Origin: Sphaerulina vaccinii
Lineage: Eukaryota; Ascomycota; Dothideomycetes; Mycosphaerellales; Mycosphaerellaceae
Direction of reading: 5' to 3'
DNA: 64,000 nucleotides
NCBI GenBank assembly: GCA_022570795.1
Contig: JAKUDP010000001.1
Coordinates: forward strand, 372,001-436,000
Shown in pieces: positions 56,703-64,000 of this stretch. Made by a program: the position numbers and the translations under genes. The stretch's first letter is position 1. Every line of letters starts with the position of its first letter. A model generated the notes under the pieces. It had not been told where the DNA came from and did not search any database. It saw only the letters and a list, made by a program, of their open reading frames with translations.

Positions 56703-57586
56703 GACGCGCTGGCCAGTGTTACGAGACGCGACAGCAGAAGGGATGATGTCGGCGTACGGGCCGGCGCCACGTTGGAGTCTTTGTCCTCCCAAATCAAATT
56801 CTGCTCCTCCCTCTTCTTCACAACAACACCGACACCAATATCACAACCACCAAGGTCTACACGCGTACAGAACCGTGCTAGCATACCAGCTCGAGACACA
56901 TGTTCGATACGTAGATAGCACAGTGCGGCACAGTGCAGTAGTACAGTGGTCATCTCCTTCATCCCCCGCCATCGTCTCTTTCCTCCCCAGCACGCCATGA
57001 TTTAGCTAGAGCCGCCCACCACTACAGGCAGTGATGCCGACCCCAAGGTGATGGCGGTGTGGACACCATTGGCAATATCAATCAACGACCTCGTCTCACG
57101 AGATGAGGGCAGCTTCATCGCTCGTCTGTTTTGGCTTTCTACTTGCTGAGACGTGACTTGATGTGGAGCAGACATTTCAACATCATATACCACTCCTCTG
57201 GAAAGCTGGCGCCGTGTAGCTCCCTGGCATGATCACGAGTCAACTAACACGGCTGGTGACTTATTAGCACAGAGAGAAGTGTTCATAATCATGCAATATT
57301 ATCATTCATGGATGTTCGTACAGCTCATCTCTTTTTCTCTTACACCAACGTCAAATGCTACGCTACAATGCTCACGGGGTATCTTATCCAAGCTCGTTTC
57401 AATGCTCCCCAAGAATGCTGCAAGCCCAGCTGTCGTCCTAACACCTATGCACCGGCTTCGCTCAACCGCCAGCGAAACAGATCTCGTTCCAAGAAAGTAT
57501 CCCTCCCTCTCTGATCACAACGATCCGCAACCAACCCTACGCCTGTGAGCTCAGACATCGCCGTTGAGCGGAGATGATTCGCCATT
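56703..57586. other. Intergenic, with an open frame just upstream of the EF-hand start
   Basis: About 880 nt. On the minus strand, 56703 to about 56835 is open in the EF-hand frame (GGQRLQRGAGPYADIIPS..) and might be an additional exon or leader. The rest shows no recognised gene. Confidence 0.4.
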
Positions 57587-59089
57587 TCACAGCCTGTTGA
57601 GTTTTCTGAACCTCTGCATTGGCCCAGGATCCTTCCTCGCAATGTACCAATTGCCTTGTGCAGCACCCCAGCTGACGCTGTCAGAGAAGTACTCGAACTT
57701 CTGCTGCACGAAGAGGTTGACGACAGAGTCAATGTTGCGTGTCGACATCTTGTGGCCATCTGGCACGAAGGGCTTGAGACTGACCACCTGGCATCCGTCC
57801 TTGAGATCGAGAAACATGCTCAGCAGACGCCCGTTCAGGTCTGAAGAGAACGCCTGGTTGTTCACAAGAACCAAATCAGCTTCTTGCAGGATCTTGGGCA
57901 CTTTGGGATGTTCGAGAAAGTCGCCTCTCAAAAGCTGAATGTTTCCTGCTTCAAGACCCCAAAGCTTGGTTCGATCTGGAAACTCTTTCTCTTGCAATTC
58001 TGCAGCATCACAAGGGTTTGGCATCATCTCAATGCCTGTGCTGTCACAGCCGATTTCCAGTGCGGCTTGTAAGACAACGTTGCCGACTCCTGATCCAAGA
58101 TCGACGAACTTATGCTCGTGCGTCAATTTAGTCTTCTTGAAGATGTCGCTACAGAATCGTGGCAGAAGCTCTCCGTAGACATTCTCGCTGAACGCCTCGT
58201 ACTTCCTCAGGTTGTCGACGTTGGGCGATACGGTTCGTGAGTAGGTCTGCTCCAGTATTCTCCTGACCCAGTCCAGAGGCAGATGGCTTTTGCTCCGAAG
58301 TACAGTCTCAATCGTCCCATTGTCAATCAGCGACTTCATGAGCTTGTTGTAGTCCTGAACGATGTCCACGAACTCATCAACGTCTTCCCGCTGCCACGCC
58401 AAATTAAAGCGTCGCCGGTATCCCGTTTCTTCGTTTGTGTACTTCGCAACCTCTTCCTCCGGTAAGTAGTACTGACAGACCGCATGGATTGTCTCGATAA
58501 TGTCCTCCATAGGTCTGTAATCTTCCTTCTTTTCAGTCTTCGGCCACTTGAGTTGAAACTTCTCCCGCTGTCCTCTGCTAGGGTACTGTAGCTTGCACGT
58601 TACGAAATCCTTCTCGCCCCAAGGGTTCTTGAAGTTCTCAGCATATCTGCCAGACGTCGCGTCGGCGCCATGCACAATGTCCAGAGTTGCGCCTGCCGTA
58701 AAAGACTTCGCAGAGAGCAGTGGTCTTCTAGGACCATGACTATCTACGGAGCTGACACTGCTCTTGATACGCTTGCGCGACACATCGGAGTCGCTACCAC
58801 CAATGTCGCTGCTGTCGCCCTCGTCATCGCTCCATATATGTCGGTCAGGCGTAGCGCTCTTCCGCTTGACGCCTCTCGAGTTTGCGACTGCTCGTTTGGC
58901 CGGATTCGCAGGCTTCGCTCTTATGGCCGCACCGGTGGGCTTGAATCTGTTCGGATCGTGGACTCGTACAGGCGCAGGTTGTTTTGTCCCATTCGATTGT
59001 ACGGGTCTTACAGTCTGCGTGACGGGCTTCCTAACGATTGTTTTGCGCACCACAGGAGCGTTCGCAGTCTTGGGTCTGTTGAAGTTCAT
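57587..59089 (-). CDS. DOT1: Histone H3-K79 methyltransferase
   Basis: Single exon, 500 aa. Residues 1-130 are basic and Ser/Pro-rich, matching the DNA/nucleosome-binding N-terminus of fungal Dot1. The C-terminal two thirds is the Dot1 fold. A helical lead (YNKLMKSLIDNGTIETVLRSK, HLPLDWVRRILEQTYSRTV) is followed by YGELLPRF, SAM motif I FVDLGSGVGNVVLQAALEIG, motif II GIEMM, the catalytic-loop NNQAFSSDLN and the end FSDSVSWGAAQGNWYIARKD. The enzyme methylates H3 lysine 79 on nucleosomes, affecting silencing, checkpoint signalling and transcription. All key motifs are present, and the length is close to yeast Dot1 (582 aa) with a shorter N-terminus. Confidence 0.96.
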   Translation of the reverse strand: MNFNRPKTANAPVVRKTIVRKPVTQTVRPVQSNGTKQPAPVRVHDPNRFKPTGAAIRAKPANPAKRAVANSRGVKRKSATPDRHIWSDDEGDSSDIGGSDSDVSRKRIKSSVSSVDSHGPRRPLLSAKSFTAGATLDIVHGADATSGRYAENFKNPWGEKDFVTCKLQYPSRGQREKFQLKWPKTEKKEDYRPMEDIIETIHAVCQYYLPEEEVAKYTNEETGYRRRFNLAWQREDVDEFVDIVQDYNKLMKSLIDNGTIETVLRSKSHLPLDWVRRILEQTYSRTVSPNVDNLRKYEAFSENVYGELLPRFCSDIFKKTKLTHEHKFVDLGSGVGNVVLQAALEIGCDSTGIEMMPNPCDAAELQEKEFPDRTKLWGLEAGNIQLLRGDFLEHPKVPKILQEADLVLVNNQAFSSDLNGRLLSMFLDLKDGCQVVSLKPFVPDGHKMSTRNIDSVVNLFVQQKFEYFSDSVSWGAAQGNWYIARKDPGPMQRFRKLNRL

Positions 59090-59814
59090 GGTCCTGGATA
59101 TGCAAGGCTAGCGAGGGGTCTTGCAACGGCTCGAGTGCATGCTTCGAGGTATAATGCAAGTAATAGGTCGGTCGAGAATGCTGGTATAATAGTCGTCGTT
59201 GTGCTATTTTCGAAGAATGTCAACACCCCATTCAAAAATGTCTGTCGCGTGTGAGTGTACCAAACAAGGAGAAGAGACGTGCTGAAGAACCCTTGCGCTG
59301 TTCCAGACTTCGTGACTTCCCATTTCCAGCCCGGTGACTGCCGAAATATAAAAACCAATCGGAGTCGCCATTTCGACTGCAGAACATCTTCCTTGCCACT
59401 CTCGTGACTGCCAGGGTCTCAATCACGAGCAATCCATGTCAGATCCATGTCGAAATCTGCATGGAAGAAGAGCCTCAAACGCGACTCAGCCACGTGAAGC
59501 GCGCCATCAAAGTTCGACGCGTTTGTGGAGAATGCAAGTGAATAAACTGGTACTGGGTCGTTCTTGGCTTGGTTGATACCATCAGACCTCTCGGCTGTCC
59601 CTGGTATCTCTCACATGGCAGGACAAGAGACAGCTCGGGATGCTGCTGCTGTATTGATTTGATTTGGCAGCAGCGATGGTCAATCATCGTGACGTAGTTC
59701 AACGAGTATTTCGATGTATTCCCTACCTTCTGTCGATTCATCAATCACAGACATCGCAAACTACCACATCAGTGCGAAATTGTCTATTGACATATACCAA
59801 GAACTCAAGAAAGC
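59090..59814. other. Divergent intergenic region DOT1 / OBAP-like gene
   Basis: About 725 nt serving both starts. No gene recognised. The stretch before 59815 (catataccaagaactcaagaaagcATGG) has a typical fungal leader. Confidence 0.45.
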
Positions 59815-60570
59815 ATGGCTTCCGACCAGAAGTTTGACGGCCTCGACGATCTCCCGGTCACAAACGAGGCAGCCGGTGAACCAGAGTCACCGAAGGAGAA
59901 GATACTAGAGACAGGTGCTTCCATGGTACAGAGTTTCGAGCCTCCAAAGCGTCTCTGTGCTCACCTGTAAGTTCTTCCATTGACATATCCTCGTTTCCAT
60001 CTGACACAGCTCAGCAACGCCTTCCACGTCTACGTGAACGACCCATCAAGAACATCAGAAGCCAACCATTACTGTGCTCACGTCAACGAAGACGTTAGAC
60101 AATGCATTCTCTACGACTCTCCGGGTCCGAACGCCAGGCTCATCGGTGTTGAATACATGGTTTCGCCTCGGGTATACCAAACTCTAGATCCCGAAGAACG
60201 CAAACTTTGGCATTCACACGTCTTTGAAGTCAAATCCGGAATGCTCATCATGCCTGCCCCTTCAGGAGTTCCTCTTGCTGCGTGGGAGAAGGCCGAGAAT
60301 GCTGAGATGGAAGAAGTCGTCCACCTCTATGGGAAGGTTTTCCAACTCTGGCAGGTTGACAGAGGTGACAAGGTGCCCCTTGGTATGCCGGAGCTGATGA
60401 CGAGCTTTACGAGCAATGATCAGACTGAGATTGACAAGTTGGTGGGAGATCGAGACAAGAGATTCGGAGTCGACTACAAGAAGAAAGCCGCTGGAAGGGC
60501 CTATATCGAGGAGCCTGAAATCCATCCTGATGCTGATGATTTGTGGTCGAAGCAGCAAAAGGCGAAGTGA
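59815..60570 (+). CDS. DUF1264/OBAP-like protein
   Basis: Exons 59815-59966 and 60015-60570 with a 48-nt intron (gtaagt..ctcag); the acceptor at 60014, not the AG at 60009, keeps frame. The product is 235 aa. Conserved DUF1264/oil-body-associated-protein features follow the splice: HLNAFHVYVNDPSR, ANHYCAHVNEDVRQCILYDS, ARLIGVEYMVSP and LWHSHVFEVKSGMLIMP. Plant OBAPs attach to oil bodies and help keep them stable. Fungal members are common but uncharacterised. The His/Cys-rich HHYC-like block suggests a conserved site of unknown chemistry. No signal peptide or membrane helix. Family assignment is firm; function in fungi is unknown. Confidence 0.85.
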
Positions 60571-61052
60571 TCTCTGGCATTGGAGCTCTGTCGTACCAGG
60601 TGTGCAATCGATCTTGGTGCGGTGGCTGTTTCGACTCCTGAGCACGATATGGAGCTCACGTTGCACACACTCTTCACGCTAGTGGATGTTAGCATCTTCA
60701 TCGCGATCTGTACCACTGTGTGCTTCGCAGAGTAGGTGCAGAATTGAAGTGCGAATGGAGACTAATTTGACGGAGTTGATTCACAACTACATCTTATCGC
60801 CGGGGATGTATTCATCGCGAACGCCGAGCTAGCAGCCAGTTTGTACTGCGATTACCATGAGTGGAGGCGATCGCCGAGCGGGCTGGAGCAAAGTGGCAGC
60901 CGAAGGATTCGAGCTAGGCATTGAGTCAACCACGTTTACTCATAATAAGCTTGTACTCATAATGCTTCGTATCTGCTTCTATGACATTGACTTCGGCACA
61001 TCGATATCTTGTGCATTGTTAGACTCCGACCCATTGTCGACTCTTCGCAAAT
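60571..61052. other. Intergenic
   Basis: About 480 nt between two rightward genes. No recognised gene; the leader before ATG 61053 is pyrimidine-rich. Confidence 0.4.
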
Positions 61053-61781
61053 ATGTCGATTCGCATAGAGCGAGTGAGACTGGAAGACGGCGAGGTTTTG
61101 ATGCGAGTTGGCCAAGCAGCATTCGAATATGATCCTCTCAATCTGTCCTTCCTACCGGAGTCAATGACGCCAGAGCAGAAAGAAGAGTACTTTCAATGGC
61201 GGGTGAAGAACTTTCATAAGCGCTTCAACGGCGAGAACAGACATTACTTCAAAGCCGTGGATGGTGAGTGAGCTGATTTCGTTCCTCCGTGCATGCGGTT
61301 GCGCTGACTAGATTATACAGAGTCCACAGGCGAGGTCGCAGGATTTCTAGGCTGGCACGGCCCTGTGCCGTTCAAAGAAGAAGACGGCAAGTTAGGAACG
61401 CGCTGGGAAGGCAAACCAGCTTTCGTTCAAGCCTCCGTCCTCGACGAAGTAGAGGAGAAGTTCAAGAAAGCCAAGGAAGATGCCGGATTCGCTGGACGCT
61501 CAGATTATTGGTTTCTGCAGAGCATGGCTGTGCATCCTGATCACCAAGGACGCGGTGTTGCGTACAAGCTCATGCAGTATACTCTGCAAGAACTTATTGA
61601 TCGTGATGGCGCGGAAGCATACTTGGAGGCTTCGCCACCGGGGAAGAACTTGTACTTAAAGTGCGGTTTTGAGGAGAAAGGAGTCGCCCGTCAGTTGGAT
61701 GGTAAGTATGTGATTACTATCATGTCGAGACCGGCTCAGTCCAAGGGCAGTGGGAGTGAGGTTGTGAATGGCAGGCCATAG
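61053..61781 (+). CDS. GNAT-family N-acetyltransferase
   Basis: Exons 61053-61263 and 61321-61781 with a 57-nt intron (gtgagt..tacag); 223 aa. The GNAT fold is seen from the N-terminal strand (IRIERVRLEDGEVLMRVGQAAF), the central strand EVAGFLGWHGP, motif A YWFLQSMAVHPDHQGRGVAYKLM with the acetyl-CoA pyrophosphate loop QGRGVA (146-151), and motif B EAYLEASPPGKNLYLKCGFEEKG. Fungal proteins of this layout acetylate small amines or antibiotics, but substrate cannot be read from sequence. A 40-residue insert (about 90-130) is polar. The protein is probably cytosolic, with no signal or anchor. Confidence 0.88.
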
Positions 61782-63183
61782 TCGTCTAATTACAGCTTGT
61801 TTCCATTGCGAGATCGACGGCGTACAGAGTCCAGAATACTGATGGAAGCATATGGTACGTGGCTGAATTCCTGAGGAGCGGTCGATGTTTCGAAGTCAGA
61901 GCAATCGAGACAACTGGACGAGAAGGGACTTCGGAAAGTGGAGAGTGGGCACCCGATCACTTCGAATGACCAACATGGGTATCATTGGCCGGGATACGGT
62001 ATGCGATGCGAGAGTCCAAACTGGTTGAAGGTGGGATTGCGAAGAGCGACTGCATTGGTCAAATTCGTCCGTGATAATTGTGCTCTTGATCAATGCTGTG
62101 TATGTTGAACCACAACTCCTAACATGATGCTCTCACGTCCCGCAATGCCGTACAAGCTTGGCCAAGCTGCGTTGGTGGCTTGACAGGCGAACCGGCAGCT
62201 TCATTGGCGTTGGAAGCTTATTCGATCGACAGAGGAACATATGTTGTACAACAATGTTACAATAACGATCCTTCCGCGGGCGTGCTCTACCTCACATCCC
62301 CATGGCACGCCATATGGAGTCTTGATGGGGATGCGTGGTGAAAGGACCGATAGCAGTGGAGCGCGTGGAGTATGGAGATGGGCCTGGAAGAGAACTTCTC
62401 CAGAATCCAGTCTTGTATCGGAGCACAACCACCAGCAGTACTTGTCGCGCAGATCAGAGTACAACAGCACTCATGTTGGCCATGTGCTCATTTCGCGGCA
62501 CGCAGACAAACGTGCGGATTGGCAGAGTACGATCTAGCTTTGGCTTATGGCGACACGAGCTGCCTTCTCCTCGAATCCTTCGCGCCAGTATGAGCTTCGA
62601 ATCAGCTCATCTGCACAGAAACCTGCGAGCTCGGAGACGCGGACTCACCTAGCCGCGCGATGCCTCGTCAAGTTCTTGCCGCCAGTCGATGCCGGCTAGC
62701 TGGTGTATCTTCGCTTGTTTGACTTACAGGGTTGCCATAAGTTAGGATCCACTGGCCACGCCTCCCGAGAAATACGTCGATCAACCACACCGCGATCCAA
62801 GGAAAGACACGATGGCAGGCGCTCTGGCTCGCAGCCAAGTTACTGGTGTAATGAGTTAAAAGGATGAACGTGGTAGAGACCACGTGGAGTAGGGATCCAG
62901 TAAAGAGAAGAAACTGTGGGTCAAACCTTGCCCGTCTTCACGTCTGGAGGCTCTCCATGGAGTCCATGGAGGTGGAGATGTCTCTGTGGAGTTGTCAGCG
63001 AATGCGAAGTGAAGCGGGTATCGGCCGGCTTTCTCACTCCTTCTGATGTTAGTGGCTCTCCACAGGCCTATGAGACTGCGTTCTGTAGTACAGGACGTTA
63101 CATTCGGATTCGAAGTATATGTGGGCCACAAGAAGTCACACGCTGAACCTCGACCAGGGTCCGTCCCATTAAACAAATGCTGG
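61782..63183. other. Long intergenic region upstream of the sugar transporter
   Basis: About 1.4 kb with no recognised gene. At 62953-62971 a 19-nt sequence is a perfect inverted repeat around one central base (arms ctccatgga / tccatggag), about 300 nt before the transporter ATG. Several GTGGAG-type words resembling carbon-catabolite repressor sites also occur around 62880-63000, but such words are frequent by chance. Confidence 0.45.
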
Positions 63184-63191
63184 TATATAAA
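63184..63191 (+). promoter_or_regulatory. TATA box of the sugar transporter gene
   Basis: TATATAAA lies 84 nt upstream of ATG 63268, a perfect TATA consensus at a sensible distance. This is typical of regulated nutrient-transporter promoters. Confidence 0.6.
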
Positions 63192-63267
63192 GCTCAGCTG
63201 CCCGCTGTTTTTCGAAACTCTGCTTTAGTGTCGCACGACTTCATCGACATCACATCTGTCGCCCAAC

Positions 63268-64000
63268 ATGAAGCAGTACGGCAATGTCTACCTCATTGCG
63301 GCCATCTCCATCATGTAAGTCTATGCCAATGCTTTCTGGCACATGTCCATGCTAACGACTCGATAGTGGAGGTGGCTTATTCGGATTCGATATCTCATCT
63401 ATGTCCGCCATCATCGCCACAAGACCATACCTTTGCTATTTCAACCAAGGACCCAATGGCCCACCTTTCAACGACTCTGCCACATGCTCTGGCCCAAGGA
63501 CGAATGTACAAGGCGGTATCACAGCAGCAATGGCTGGTGGTTCATGGCTAGCTAGTCTGTTCAGCGGCATCATCTCTGATCGCCTCGGAAGAAAGTCCGC
63601 TATTCAGATCGGAGCAGTGATCTGGGTCATTGGCTGCATCATCGTCAGCGCTGCGCAGAACATCCCAATGTTGATCGTGGGACGTATCATCAACGGCTTC
63701 TGTGTTGGAATCTGCTCAGCACAGGTACCCGTCTACATCACCGAAATCGCCCCGCCAACGAAGAGAGGTCGTCTTGTAGGAGCTCAGCAGTGGGCTATCA
63801 CTTGGGGCATCATGATCATGTTCTACATCTCCTACGGCTGCTCTTTCATCGATGGCGTTGCAGCTTTCCGAATTCCATGGGCACTTCAGATGATTCCAGC
63901 GATCATATTGTTCTTCGGCATGATTATCCTTCCCGAGAGCCCTCGCTGGCTGGCATCGAAAGACAGATGGGAAGAGTGCGAACAAGTCCTCATCCTGACC
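63268..64000 (+). CDS. MFS sugar transporter, 5' part (runs off window)
   Basis: Exon 1 is 63268-63314 (MKQYGNVYLIAAISI), then a 52-nt intron (gtaagt..gatag). Exon 2 starts at 63367 and continues past the edge. About 227 codons are visible, nearly half of a typical 520-560-aa sugar porter. Hallmarks: GGGLFGFDISSMSAII in TM1 (the family GxxxGxD motif), SDRLGRKSAIQIGA (D-R-x-G-R-[RK]) after TM2, GRIINGFCVGICSAQVPVYITEIAPPTKRGRLVG with the PxYxxEx6RG signature, and LPESPRWLASKDR (PESPRWL) at the central loop. It should import hexose or a related sugar by proton symport at the plasma membrane; substrate is not deducible. A TATA box sits 84 nt upstream. Confidence 0.95.

Overview
The window is nuclear DNA of a filamentous ascomycete (Pezizomycotina). 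Dothideomycetes is my best guess, from gene content and style only. The evidence is short introns of 48-75 nt with GT..AG ends and ctaac/ctgac branch-like sites, one longer intron at the start of EF-2, balanced base composition, and clearly fungal genes (PMT2, HEM13, EF-2, CSF1, DSC ligase, DOT1). Genes are monocistronic and lie on both strands. No tRNA, rRNA, transposon or CRISPR was recognised.

Layout. 0-9 kb: the lysine-rich end of an unknown gene, a SWIM zinc-finger protein like Sws1/Shu2, a SWIRM-domain protein, PMT2 (ER O-mannosylation) and HEM13 (haem synthesis). 9-15 kb: an orphan 735-aa protein divergent from an Hsp70/actin-fold ATPase. The ATPase is followed by a decayed copy of itself and the 3' remnant of a third. 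15-27.5 kb: an acyl-CoA dehydrogenase ending in the peroxisomal signal AKL, a SnoaL-like protein, a coiled-coil/Zn2Cys6/CCCH protein, an unknown protein, an amino-acid permease, elongation factor 2 and a coiled-coil protein. 28-40 kb: a PWI-CCCH-RRM RNA-binding protein (Rmn1/RBM26 type) divergent from the 3,273-aa lipid-transfer protein CSF1. 40-45 kb: a degraded patch with a truncated berberine-bridge-type oxidase, a possible second relic of it, an intact O-methyltransferase and a frame-broken F-box-like gene. 44.5-60.6 kb: a cytochrome-b5/MAPR protein ending in KDEL, an unknown 875-aa membrane protein, the RING ligase DscA/Tul1, a small unknown protein, a repeat-rich protein with two SUMO-interaction-like motifs, a degenerate EF-hand protein, DOT1 and an OBAP/DUF1264 protein. 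61-64 kb: a GNAT acetyltransferase and the 5' part of an MFS sugar transporter cut by the window edge.

Most genes are housekeeping and unrelated to each other. The accessory-looking parts are 9-15 kb (tandem duplication and decay), 40-44 kb (possible remnant of a secondary-metabolism cluster) and the orphan genes with internal repeats. I did not find a convincing new multi-gene system. The best leads are the Hsp70-like array with its divergent orphan partner, the unusual zinc-finger protein at 18-19 kb, the SIM-like repeat protein at 54 kb, and short upstream ORFs whose stops overlap start codons as ATGA.

Exon boundaries were worked out by eye from frame and splice consensus. Lengths and residue numbers follow from those models.
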